A DNA stretch of 26,399 bases from an uncultured Eubacteriales bacterium (GTDB lineage: Bacteria > Bacillota > Clostridia > Lachnospirales > Lachnospiraceae), in assembly GCA_900321915.1 (NCBI GenBank), contig ONXW01000012.1, forward strand, positions 1 through 26,399, in the 5' to 3' direction. Shown here one piece after another: positions 15,319 through 23,081 of the stretch (position 1 is the stretch's first letter; each line of letters starts with the position of its first letter). The notes beneath the pieces are model-generated. The model made no database searches, had not been told where the DNA came from, and saw nothing but the letters and a program-made list of their open reading frames with translations. A program made the translations under genes and the position numbers.

Positions 15319-16029
15319 ATGTACAGTTTTGACAGCCGGGTTCGATTCAGCGAGACCGAAGAGGACGGGGCGCTGTCAGTCCGGGCGATGATGAATTATC
15401 TCCAGGACTGCTCCGGGTTCCAGTCGGAGGACGCCGGCGTCGGTGTCCGGTATCTCTCCGGCATCCACCGCGCCTGGTTTTTGTATTCCTGGAATATTGT
15501 GATTGACCGCATGCCGGTGCTGGGGGAACGGATCCGGATTTCTACCTGGCCGTTCCGCTTCCGGGGTGTTTTCGGGTACCGTAATTTTACGATCTCGGAC
15601 GAGCAGGGGAATTACCTGGTGCGGGCGGAGTCTGTATGGTTTTTTGTCAATACCGATACCGGGGCGCCGGAAAAGGCCCCGGAGGAGGAGACCCTTCCCT
15701 ACGGCCCGATGGGCGAACGGCTGGATATGCCGGAGAGCCCCCGGAAGATCCGGGTGCCGGATCTGGGGGAGGATATGGACCCGGTGACGGTGATGCTGCA
15801 TCACCTCGATACCAACCACCATGTCAACAATGCGCAGTATGTGGAGATGGCGAGGGAATGCCTGCCGGAGGAGTTCCGGATTTTCCGCATCTGCGCGGAG
15901 TACCGCAGGGCCGCGGTGCTGGGGGATGTGATATTCCCCAGGGCAGCCCGGACCTGCGACGGCTATATCGTGTCACTCAGGAGTGACACGGGAGAAGTAT
16001 TTGCAAATATAATGCTCACGGGGCATTAG
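15319..16029 (+). CDS. Acyl-ACP thioesterase (FatA/FatB-like)
   Basis: A 236-residue double-hotdog acyl-acyl carrier protein thioesterase that releases free fatty acids from ACP. It begins YSFDSRVRFSETEEDGALSV, and the N-terminal hotdog has HRAWFLYSWNIVIDRMPVLG and RISTWPFRFRGVFGYRNF. The second hotdog contains D164-x-N166-x-H168 in HHLDTNHHVNNAQYV, matching the catalytic D-N-H set of plant FatB. AAGGA (15304-15308) lies 10 nt before the ATG. A perfect dyad sits inside its 3' coding sequence (15969-15990). The cvfB-like gene follows after 23 bp. Chain-length specificity cannot be read from the sequence. Confidence 0.93.
   Translation: MYSFDSRVRFSETEEDGALSVRAMMNYLQDCSGFQSEDAGVGVRYLSGIHRAWFLYSWNIVIDRMPVLGERIRISTWPFRFRGVFGYRNFTISDEQGNYLVRAESVWFFVNTDTGAPEKAPEEETLPYGPMGERLDMPESPRKIRVPDLGEDMDPVTVMLHHLDTNHHVNNAQYVEMARECLPEEFRIFRICAEYRRAAVLGDVIFPRAARTCDGYIVSLRSDTGEVFANIMLTGH
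15969..15990. repeat. 22-bp dyad inside the 3' end of the thioesterase gene
   Basis: CGTGTCACTC (15969-15978) and GAGTGACACG (15981-15990) are perfect inverted repeats around AG. As RNA this is a 9-bp stem with a CAGG loop; as DNA it is an operator-like palindrome. It lies about 60 bp upstream of the cvfB-like start and is free of a T-tract. Function unknown. Confidence 0.6.
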
Positions 16030-16052
16030 ACTTGAGAAACGGAAGGTACACC

Positions 16053-16892
16053 ATGATTCGACTTGGAGAACAGCAGGAACTTGAAATAGTGCGGGTGAAG
16101 GATTTCGGCGTATTTCTCGCGGAGTCCGCGGATGCGGAGGAGTCCGTCCTCCTGCCGGCAAAACAGGTGCCGGAGGATGCCGGCGTCGGGGATCTGCTGA
16201 ATGTATTCATTTACCGGGATTCCAGGGACCGCCTGATCGCTACCACGAATACCCCGAAGATCCGCAGGGGAGAGACAGCCATCCTTACGGTTTCCGATGT
16301 GACCCGCATCGGGGCGTTCCTCGACATGGGGCTGGAGAAGGAACTCCTGCTTCCGTTCAAGGAGCAGAACCACCCGGTCCGCATCGGGGAGGAGTGCCTG
16401 GTTGCGCTGTATGTGGACAAGAGCGGCCGCCTGGCGGCTACCATGAAGGTATATCCTTATCTCTCGGCGGATTCTCCCTATAAAAAGGAAGACCGGGTTG
16501 AGGGACGGGTATACGAGGTCAACGAGAACATGGGCGTGTTTGTGGCGGTGGACGACCGCTATTTCGGACTGATCCCGAAGTCTGAGGTCTATGAGACATT
16601 CACGCCGGGGGATACCGTACGGGCCCGCGTCATGCGGGTGCGGGAGGACGGAAAGCTCGACCTGTCGCCGCGGGAAAAGGCCTGGATGCAGATGGACAAG
16701 GACGCGGAGATGGTGCTGTCGGTGATTGACGAGTACGCCGGGGTCCTGCCGTTCAACGACAGGGTGAGCCCGGAAGTCATCCGCCGGGAGTTCAATCTCA
16801 GCAAGAATGCTTTTAAGAGGGCAGTCGGCCGGCTCCTGAAGGACGGCCGCATCGAGATCACGGAGACGTGTATACGCCGGAAAGAATCATAA
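16053..16892 (+). CDS. CvfB/YitL-like S1-domain RNA-binding protein
   Basis: A 279-residue protein of the CvfB family, with tandem S1-like OB folds and a C-terminal winged helix. The first block is residues 1-60 (LEIVRVKDFGVFLAESADAEE), the second about 70-135 (LTVSDVTRIGAFLDMGLEKELLLPFKEQ), the third about 145-215 (VEGRVYEVNENMGVFVAVDD, DTVRARVMRVREDGKLDLSPR). The winged helix is at 240-279 (FNLSKNAFKRAVGRLLKDGRIEIT). CvfB binds RNA and affects virulence-factor expression in Staphylococcus aureus; the role in Clostridia is unclear. I chose the ATG at 16053 since GGAAGG (16041-16046) is 6 nt upstream; an in-frame TTG at 16032 is less likely. The regulator gene starts 18 bp downstream. Confidence 0.93.
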   Translation: MIRLGEQQELEIVRVKDFGVFLAESADAEESVLLPAKQVPEDAGVGDLLNVFIYRDSRDRLIATTNTPKIRRGETAILTVSDVTRIGAFLDMGLEKELLLPFKEQNHPVRIGEECLVALYVDKSGRLAATMKVYPYLSADSPYKKEDRVEGRVYEVNENMGVFVAVDDRYFGLIPKSEVYETFTPGDTVRARVMRVREDGKLDLSPREKAWMQMDKDAEMVLSVIDEYAGVLPFNDRVSPEVIRREFNLSKNAFKRAVGRLLKDGRIEITETCIRRKES

Positions 16893-16910
16893 GGGGAACA
16901 GGAGATAACA

Positions 16911-17999
16911 ATGATTTCTAATCAGATACTTCAGTCCAATCTTGACGGTTTAAAGGAGATCAGCCGGGCTGATTTCTGCATTTGCGATACGGAAGGAAAA
17001 ACGCTTGCGTCGACCTTCAGCGGCACTGAAGAATATGAGAAGGCCATTCTCGCCTTTGTGGATTCGGAGGCGGACAGCCAGATTGTGCAGGGATACCAGT
17101 TCTTCAAGGTGTTTGACGAGCAGCAGCTGGAGTATATCCTCCTCGTTCGCGGCGAGAAGGATGATATGTACATGATCGGCAAGATGGCGGTGTTCCAGTT
17201 CCAGAACCTCCTGGTGGCTTACAAGGAGCGGTTTGACAGGGACAACTTCATCAAAAACCTCCTTCTGGACAACCTCCTGCTGGTGGATATATACAACCGC
17301 GCCAAAAAGCTGCATATCGAGACGAGTGTCCGGCGCGTGGTGTTTATTATTGAGCCCCATCAGGAGCATGACATGAACGCCCTGGAGACAGTCCGCAACT
17401 TTTTCACCGCAAAGACGCAGGATTTCATCACGGCGGTGGATGAGAAGAATATCATCCTGGTGCGGGAAGTGCGGCAGGATGAGGACAACGACGACCTGGA
17501 GAGCGTCGCCCAGACGATCGTGGACATGCTGAGCCCGGAGTCCGGCGCGAAGGCAAATGTCGCCTTCGGCACTGTGGTGGGCGAGATCAAGGATGTGTCC
17601 CGCTCCTACAAAGAAGCGAAGATGGCCCTGGATGTAGGCAAGATCTTCTACGGGGAAAAGAACGTGGTGGCCTACAGCCGCCTCGGGATCGGCCGGCTTA
17701 TCTACCAGCTGCCCATGCCGCTCTGCCGGATGTTCATCCGGGAGATCTTTGACGGCAAATCGCCGGATGAGTTTGACGAAGAGACACTGACAACCATCAA
17801 CAAGTTTTTCGAGAACAGCCTGAATGTTTCCGAGACCTCGAGGCAGCTCTATATCCACCGGAATACCCTGGTGTACCGGCTGGACAAGCTGCAGAAGACG
17901 ACAGGCCTGGACCTGAGGGTTTTTGAGGATGCCATTACCTTCAAGATTGCGCTGATGGTTGTGAAGTACATGAAATATATGGAGAATCTGGATTACTGA
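16911..17999 (+). CDS. PucR/CdaR-type helix-turn-helix regulator
   Basis: A 362-residue cytoplasmic regulator with a C-terminal PucR-type helix-turn-helix (about residues 300-350: FFENSLNVSETSRQLYIHRN, TLVYRLDKLQKTTGLDL). The middle resembles the CdaR GGDEF-like domain (ANVAFGTVVGEIKDVSRSYKE, AKMALDVGKIF), and the N-terminal ~120 residues look like a small sensor domain (FCICDTEGKTLAST) with no obvious membrane segment. AGGAG sits 6 nt before the ATG. The stop TGA shares one base with the ftsE start, so the regulator is cotranscribed and probably translationally coupled with the ftsEX module. Its ligand and targets are unknown; CdaR itself senses sugar diacids, but that should not be assumed here. 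Confidence 0.9.
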   Translation: MISNQILQSNLDGLKEISRADFCICDTEGKTLASTFSGTEEYEKAILAFVDSEADSQIVQGYQFFKVFDEQQLEYILLVRGEKDDMYMIGKMAVFQFQNLLVAYKERFDRDNFIKNLLLDNLLLVDIYNRAKKLHIETSVRRVVFIIEPHQEHDMNALETVRNFFTAKTQDFITAVDEKNIILVREVRQDEDNDDLESVAQTIVDMLSPESGAKANVAFGTVVGEIKDVSRSYKEAKMALDVGKIFYGEKNVVAYSRLGIGRLIYQLPMPLCRMFIREIFDGKSPDEFDEETLTTINKFFENSLNVSETSRQLYIHRNTLVYRLDKLQKTTGLDLRVFEDAITFKIALMVVKYMKYMENLDY

Positions 18000-18682
18000 T
18001 GATCAGGCTAGAGAACGTAAACATGGTTTATAAACAGGGCTCCAGGGCGCTGAAGGATATCAACATCACCATCCACGACGGTGAGTTTGTGTTTATCATG
18101 GGACGGAGCGGCTCGGGAAAGTCGACCCTGATCCGCCTTCTGCTCAAGGAAACGGAGCCCTCGTCGGGCTATATCCTCGTGGGGGATGACAATCTCCAGA
18201 AGATGAGCCGGAGGAATGTGCCGAAGTACCGCAGGAGGCTGGGCGTTGTGTTCCAGGATTTCCGCCTGCTCAAGGACCGGAACGTCTATGAGAATGTGGC
18301 GTTCGCCCAGCGGGTGATCGGCGTGCCCACCAGGACCATCCGGGAAAATGTCCCGCGGATGCTCCAGATGGTGGGGCTCTCTTCCAAGTACAAAGCCCTT
18401 CCCTCTGAGCTTTCGGGCGGTGAACAGCAGCGCGTCGCCATCGCGAGGGCGCTGATCAACAAGCCGGAGATCCTTCTGGCGGACGAGCCGACAGGAAACC
18501 TGGATTCCAGGAATTCCATGGAGATCATGCATCTCCTGGAGGATATCAACCGCATGGGGACGACGGTGATTGTAGTGACGCACAGCCATGAGATTGTGCG
18601 GGACATGAAGAAGAGAGTCATTGTCCTGGACCGCGGCGTTGTAGCCCAGGACGCGGCAGACCTGAACGACGTATGGCATTAA
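17999..18682 (+). CDS. ftsE: Cell-division ABC transporter ATP-binding protein FtsE
   Basis: A 227-residue ABC ATPase with Walker [10 protein letters not shown] (residues 35-43), Q-loop in VVFQDFRLL, signature LSGGEQQ (138-144) and Walker B ILLADEP (158-164), followed by GNLD and the switch histidine in VVTHSH. FtsE binds FtsX and powers the shape change that activates a cell-wall hydrolase at the septum. The ATG at 17999 overlaps the preceding stop by one base. ftsX begins 12 bp after its stop. Confidence 0.97.
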   Translation: MIRLENVNMVYKQGSRALKDINITIHDGEFVFIMGRSGSGKSTLIRLLLKETEPSSGYILVGDDNLQKMSRRNVPKYRRRLGVVFQDFRLLKDRNVYENVAFAQRVIGVPTRTIRENVPRMLQMVGLSSKYKALPSELSGGEQQRVAIARALINKPEILLADEPTGNLDSRNSMEIMHLLEDINRMGTTVIVVTHSHEIVRDMKKRVIVLDRGVVAQDAADLNDVWH

Positions 18683-18694
18683 GGAAGTAGACGG

Positions 18695-19597
18695 ATGGGA
18701 ACATTACTGTACTGTATCAGGCAGGGAATTAAGAATATCGGCAGGAAGTTCTGGATTTCGCTGGTTTCCACGGCCAGCATCTCCGCCTGCATCTTTCTTT
18801 TCTGCCTTTTTTTTGCTGTTATTGCAAATGTCCGCTATATCGTCAGGAATGCGGAGGCGCAGGTTGCTGTTTCCGCATTTTTTGATGCGGGCGTGACGGA
18901 AGAAGAGATCCTCGCGGTGAAGGCCCAGATAGAACAGCGGCCCGAGGTGCGGGAAGTGACCTATATTTCCGCGGATGAAGCGTGGGAAAACTTCCAGAAG
19001 GAGTATTTCAAAGACAACGAGGAGCTGGCGCAGGGATTTGCCAACGACAATCCTCTGGCAAATTCGGCCTCCGTTGAAGTCCACCTGAACAGCATCGAAG
19101 CCCAGAGCGGCTTTGTGGACTGGCTTTCGTCCATCCCGGCCGTCCGGAAGGTGAATTATTCGATGGATACGGCGGCGGGACTGATCCGGTTCAATAAGCT
19201 GATCAGCGCGGCTTCCGCCGTGATCATCGGCATTCTCCTGGCGGTTTCGGTATTCCTGATCAGCAACACCATCTCGACGGCGGCAGCCTTCCGCAAGGAT
19301 GAAAACAGGATCATGCGCCTGATAGGCGCGACCAATTTTATGATCCGTGCTCCCTTCGTGGTGGAGGGTATCCTGATCGGGCTTGCCGGATCGGTGATCC
19401 CGCTTGCGGTATGCTATTTCATGTACCGGCAGGCGGTACAGATCCTTTTGGAAAAGTTTAATATTCTTTCCAGTATTGTGGACTTCCTCCCGGTGGAGGA
19501 GATTTTCCCGACCATGGCGGCCGTAGCGATGGCCCTGGGCGTGGGAATCGGTTTCATCGGCAGCTTTTTCACTGTGCGGAAGCATCTGAAGGTATGA
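18695..19597 (+). CDS. ftsX: Cell-division ABC transporter permease-like protein FtsX
   Basis: A 300-residue membrane protein with the FtsX layout: a short cytoplasmic N-terminus, TM1 at about residues 22-45, an extracellular domain from about 46 to 165 (QVAVSAFFDAGVTEEEILAV, VREVTYISADEAWENFQKEY), then three more membrane segments near 173-195, 218-245 and 268-292. The extracellular domain is where FtsX of Gram-positives contacts PcsB-type hydrolases. AAGGA (18681-18685) is 9 nt upstream, inside the end of ftsE. The stop overlaps the next gene's ATG (ATGA), so FtsX and the hydrolase are probably made in step. Confidence 0.97.
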   Translation: MGTLLYCIRQGIKNIGRKFWISLVSTASISACIFLFCLFFAVIANVRYIVRNAEAQVAVSAFFDAGVTEEEILAVKAQIEQRPEVREVTYISADEAWENFQKEYFKDNEELAQGFANDNPLANSASVEVHLNSIEAQSGFVDWLSSIPAVRKVNYSMDTAAGLIRFNKLISAASAVIIGILLAVSVFLISNTISTAAAFRKDENRIMRLIGATNFMIRAPFVVEGILIGLAGSVIPLAVCYFMYRQAVQILLEKFNILSSIVDFLPVEEIFPTMAAVAMALGVGIGFIGSFFTVRKHLKV

Positions 19598-20943
19598 TGC
19601 GTATGAAGAAAACAGGGATCCTTCGTCTTGTGATACTGCTCTTTGCGATCCTTTTCGCGTCGCTGCCGGTTTACGGCGCGACGAAACAGGACGTGGAGGA
19701 GGAGAAGAGCAAGGCCCAGGTGATTGAGGCGGAAAAGAAAAAAACGGAGCAGAAGATTGCCGAGCTCGAAACGCTGAAAAGCAACACGGCGGCCTATATC
19801 CGGGAGCTGGACATGCAGCTGCTGCAGCTGGCGGATGAGCTGGACCAGCTGGAGGCTGATATCGAGGCCAAACAGGCTGAGATTGACGAGACGACGGCCC
19901 ACCTCGCCGAGGCGGAGCAGACAGAGCGCGAGCAGTACGAGGCGATGAAGCTGCGCATCCAGTATATGTACGAGAAGGGGGATTCCAGCTACCTGGATAT
20001 GCTCCTTTCTTCCGGATCCATGTCAGAGCTCCTTAACCGCGCGGAATATATCCAGGAGATCTCCGTGTACGACCGGGAAATGCTGGATAAATACAAGGCA
20101 ATTGTGGCGGACATTGCGGCCACCAAGGCAAAACTGGAGGAAGAGCTTGCCCAGCTGGAGGATCTGAAGACCCAGACCGAGGCGAAGCAGAATTCCGTGA
20201 TGATGCTGGTGGACGAGAAGAATAAGGAACTGGAGTCCCTGAATGAGCAGCTGGATACCCAGGCTGCGCTGCAGGCCGGCTATGAGGCTGACCTGGCGGA
20301 GACCAATGCGAGGATCGCCCAGATGGAAGAGGAGATCCGGAAGGCGGAGGAGGAAGCCCGCCGCAGGGCTGAGGAAGAAGCCCGGAGAAGGGCTGAGGAA
20401 GAAGCCCGCCGCAAGGCCGAGGAGGCCGCGAGAGCGCGGGAGCAGAGCGCCGGGGAACAGGCGACGGGAAAGGCGGTTGACGCGCCGAAGGAGACAGAGA
20501 AGACATCCTCCTCGTCATCATCCTCATCCTCCTCTTCGTCCAAGGCCACGGGAAGCCTGTCCTGGCCGCTGCCGGCCAGCGATTATGTCACCTCCGGGTT
20601 CGGACACAGGGAATCCCCGACCGCGGGCGCGTCCAGCAACCACCAGGGAATTGATATCGGCGCTTCCACCGGGTCCAGCATCCAGGCGGCGGACGGCGGC
20701 ACGGTGATAACGGCGTCCTACAGCAGTTCCGCCGGCAATTACGTTGTTATCAGCCACGGAAACGGGCTGTCTACCGTATACATGCACTGTTCCAAGCTGC
20801 TGGTATCGGAGGGTGATACCGTCTCCAAGGGACAGACCATCGCAAAGGTGGGATCTACCGGATATTCCACGGGCTCCCATCTGCATTTCGGCGTGAGGAA
20901 AAACGGAAGTTACGTCAATCCGATGGATTACGTCAGCCCGTAA
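19594..20943 (+). CDS. EnvC/PcsB-like secreted murein hydrolase or activator (coiled coil + M23)
   Basis: A 449-residue exported protein. The signal peptide covers residues 1-28, with probable cleavage after VYG. Residues 30-290 are mostly coiled coil (EEEKSKAQVIEAEKKKTEQK; YIRELDMQLLQLADELDQLE), ending in Arg/Glu/Ala octad repeats and a run of 12 serines near residue 305. The C-terminal M23 (LytM-like) domain, about 330-446, keeps metal ligands H350-x3-D354 (HQGIDIG) and H429-x-H431 (SHLHFG), so it may be an active endopeptidase and not only an activator. It lies directly behind ftsX, overlapping by 4 nt, as expected for the hydrolase controlled by FtsEX. The start could also be the ATG at 19603 (MKKTGILRLV), which is better spaced from GAAGG at 19588-19592. 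Confidence 0.93.
   Translation: MMRMKKTGILRLVILLFAILFASLPVYGATKQDVEEEKSKAQVIEAEKKKTEQKIAELETLKSNTAAYIRELDMQLLQLADELDQLEADIEAKQAEIDETTAHLAEAEQTEREQYEAMKLRIQYMYEKGDSSYLDMLLSSGSMSELLNRAEYIQEISVYDREMLDKYKAIVADIAATKAKLEEELAQLEDLKTQTEAKQNSVMMLVDEKNKELESLNEQLDTQAALQAGYEADLAETNARIAQMEEEIRKAEEEARRRAEEEARRRAEEEARRKAEEAARAREQSAGEQATGKAVDAPKETEKTSSSSSSSSSSSSKATGSLSWPLPASDYVTSGFGHRESPTAGASSNHQGIDIGASTGSSIQAADGGTVITASYSSSAGNYVVISHGNGLSTVYMHCSKLLVSEGDTVSKGQTIAKVGSTGYSTGSHLHFGVRKNGSYVNPMDYVSP
20347..20418 (+). repeat. Three 24-bp tandem repeats encoding EEEARRRA-type octads
   Basis: Units at 20347-20370, 20371-20394 and 20395-20418 begin GAGGAGGAAGCCC or GAGGAAGAAGCCC and encode near-identical 8-residue blocks of Glu, Ala and Arg in the hydrolase linker; a partial fourth follows. 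Such in-frame repeats can change copy number by slippage. Confidence 0.8.
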
Positions 20944-20961
20944 ACAGGGAGGAAATCAGAG

Positions 20962-22263
20962 TTGGTTAACGGTGAAGAATTTAACAGCAGCATGATGTAC
21001 GGGGGCATGCCTTCCGGCGCAAAACCCCCGAAGAGCCGTTTCGGGCTGGGCGTCCTGGTGGGCGCGCTGGGAGCCTTCCTTATCTGCGGCGCCATGTTCG
21101 CGGCGGGAAGCATTGCTCTCAGAAAGCAGGAGGCCGGGCTGCAGAGCCAGGAAGAGAATACGGTGTCCGGGAAAACAGACTGGAAAAAGGTGGAGAAAAA
21201 GCTCGACCGCATCGGGAAGTATGTGGACGATTACTATATCTTTGATGACCGTCTGGACCCCGAGCTCCAGGAAGAGTACATCTACAAGGGCTATATGGCG
21301 GCCATGGGGGATGTGTATACCACCTACTATACCAAAGAAGAGTGGGATGAGATGGAGGAACAGACCTCCGGTTCCTACGTCGGGATAGGCGTGCTGGTGC
21401 AGCAGGACCGGAATACCGGCCTGGTGACGGCGGTCAAGGTCTTTTCCGGAAGTCCCGCGGAGGAAGCGGGGATGAAGGCCGGCGACATTTTTGCCGAGGT
21501 GGGCGGCGTGGACGCCACAACCATGGATCTGGACATGCTGGTGCAGAACCATATCCGCGGCGAGGAGGGCACCGAGGTCGTCATCACGGTATACCGCCCC
21601 GACAGCGGGGAATATATCGATATGCCCATCGAGAGGCGGAAGGTTTCCGTGGACACCGTGGAGGCGAAAATCAACGGTGATATCGGCTATATCAGCGTCT
21701 CGGAGTTCGACCAGGTCAGCGCGGGGCAGTTCATGGCAGCCATCGACACTCTCCAGGAGCGGGGGATGAAGAAGCTGATTGTCGATATGCGGAACAACCC
21801 GGGAGGAGAGGTTAATACGGTCATCACCATGACGGATTACCTTCTCGACCAGGACCAGGTCATTTTCAGCATGGCGGGAAAGAAGGGCAAGGAACGGGTT
21901 TTCAAGTCGGAGGACCACCACAAGGTAGATCTGCCGACGGTCGTGCTGGTGAACGGGAATTCCGCCAGCGCCGCGGAGATTTTCACCGGCGCCCTGAAGG
22001 ACAACCACGCGGCGACGATCGTGGGAACCAAAACCTTCGGCAAGGGCATTGTCCAGTCGGTGTTTGAGCTGGATGACGGAAGCGCGCTGAAGATCACCAC
22101 TGAGCGTTACTATACGCCCAGCGGCCAGAATATCCACGAGCAGGGGATTGAGCCCGACGTGGTGGTGGAGCTGGACGGGGGCAATGACTACGCCCTGTCT
22201 TCCATGAAAGAGGAGGAAGACAACCAGCTGCAGAAAGCCATGGAGATACTGATGGCAAAGTAA
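20962..22263 (+). CDS. S41-family C-terminal processing peptidase
   Basis: A 433-residue membrane-anchored serine protease. One N-terminal membrane helix (about residues 28-52, LGVLVGALGAFLICGAMFAA) anchors it outside the cell; a PDZ domain follows at about 130-215 (YVGIGVLVQQ, AEEAGMKAGDIFAEVGG), and then the S41 core. The catalytic pair is Ser336 in GNSASAAEI and Lys361 in FGKGIVQ, 25 residues apart as in Prc and the D1 processing protease. I chose the TTG at 20962 with GGGAGG (20947-20952) 9 nt upstream; an internal ATG 10 codons later is possible. Downstream of the FtsEX-controlled hydrolase, it may process that hydrolase or another wall protein; this is inferred from position. Confidence 0.94.
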   Translation: MVNGEEFNSSMMYGGMPSGAKPPKSRFGLGVLVGALGAFLICGAMFAAGSIALRKQEAGLQSQEENTVSGKTDWKKVEKKLDRIGKYVDDYYIFDDRLDPELQEEYIYKGYMAAMGDVYTTYYTKEEWDEMEEQTSGSYVGIGVLVQQDRNTGLVTAVKVFSGSPAEEAGMKAGDIFAEVGGVDATTMDLDMLVQNHIRGEEGTEVVITVYRPDSGEYIDMPIERRKVSVDTVEAKINGDIGYISVSEFDQVSAGQFMAAIDTLQERGMKKLIVDMRNNPGGEVNTVITMTDYLLDQDQVIFSMAGKKGKERVFKSEDHHKVDLPTVVLVNGNSASAAEIFTGALKDNHAATIVGTKTFGKGIVQSVFELDDGSALKITTERYYTPSGQNIHEQGIEPDVVVELDGGNDYALSSMKEEEDNQLQKAMEILMAK

Positions 22264-22271
22264 AATACAGG

Positions 22272-22327
22272 CAGGGCTGCTGTATCACGCTCACAGGGCG
22301 CGGATGATACGGCAGCCCTGGCGTTTT
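22272..22327 (+). terminator. Probable terminator or attenuator after the S41 peptidase gene
   Basis: CAGGGCTGCTGTATCA (22272-22287) pairs with TGATACGGCAGCCCTG (22305-22320) over 16 positions with one T-G wobble and a 17-nt loop. GGCG and then four T residues (22324-22327) follow. The T-tract is short and offset, so read-through into pth is possible. Confidence 0.65.
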
Positions 22328-22358
22328 CCATATACGCGTATTTCAGGGGGAAGGAACA

Positions 22359-23081
22359 ATGATTGTGATTGCAGGCCTCGGGAACCCGGGGAGGAAATAT
22401 GACAGGACGCGCCACAACGCCGGCTTCTGCGTGATTGACCGCCTGGCGGACAGGTACGGGATATCCGTGGATGAGAAGATGTTTAAGGCCCTGGTGGGGC
22501 GCGGCGTCATCGAGGGGCAGAAGGTGCTCCTTGTCAAGCCCCAGACCTTCATGAATCTTTCAGGGGAGAGCATCCAGCCGATTCTCGGGTATTACAAGGT
22601 GGACCCGCAGGACTTTATCGTGATCTACGATGACATATCCCTGGAGCCCGGAAACATCCGGGTCCGGGGGAAGGGAAGCGCCGGCGGCCACAACGGCATA
22701 AAGAGCATCATCGCCCGGCTGGGCACCCAGGACTTTCCCAGGGTGCGTATCGGCACCGGGGAAAAGCCTGCCATGATGGACCTGGCGGACTATGTGCTGG
22801 GGCATTTCACCCCGGAAGAGCAGAAGGAGATGGACGAGGCGTACGCCGCAGGCGCGGAGGCAGCCGTGACGCTCTTGACCGAAGGGATCGAGAAGGCGAT
22901 GAACCGCTTCAACGGAAAGGCGCGGAAGCAGGACCCGGAGAAGAACGGAAAGCACGGGAGCGCGGAGAAGGCGCCGGAGACAGGGCATAAGGAAGATGCC
23001 GGGAAGGCGCCGGAGACAGGGCATAAGGAAGACGCCGGGGAGGCGCAGGAAAAACAGGAGAACCATGACGGAGACATTTAG
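22359..23081 (+). CDS. pth: Peptidyl-tRNA hydrolase with a repeat-bearing C-terminal extension
   Basis: A 240-residue Pth, which recycles tRNA from peptidyl-tRNA. The family core covers residues 1-185 or so: VIAGLGNPGRKYDRTRHNAG with catalytic His19, VKPQTFMNLSGES, VIYDDISLEPG, and GSAGGHNGIKSI. Family members usually stop near 190 residues. Here about 55 extra hydrophilic residues (from NGKARKQDPEK) include a 12-residue block, KAPETGHKEDAG, repeated twice. The ATG at 22359 is preceded by a GGGGGAAGGAAC stretch. The 3' end overlaps the mfd start by 17 nt and carries the mfd Shine-Dalgarno. Confidence 0.96.
   Translation: MIVIAGLGNPGRKYDRTRHNAGFCVIDRLADRYGISVDEKMFKALVGRGVIEGQKVLLVKPQTFMNLSGESIQPILGYYKVDPQDFIVIYDDISLEPGNIRVRGKGSAGGHNGIKSIIARLGTQDFPRVRIGTGEKPAMMDLADYVLGHFTPEEQKEMDEAYAAGAEAAVTLLTEGIEKAMNRFNGKARKQDPEKNGKHGSAEKAPETGHKEDAGKAPETGHKEDAGEAQEKQENHDGDI
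22968..23039 (+). repeat. 36-bp tandem duplication in the 3' end of pth
   Basis: Unit 1 (22968-23003) and unit 2 (23004-23039) start AAGGCGCCGGAGACAGGGCA and are identical except for one T/C change (GAT versus GAC, both Asp). The unit length is divisible by three, so the frame is kept. Confidence 0.95.
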
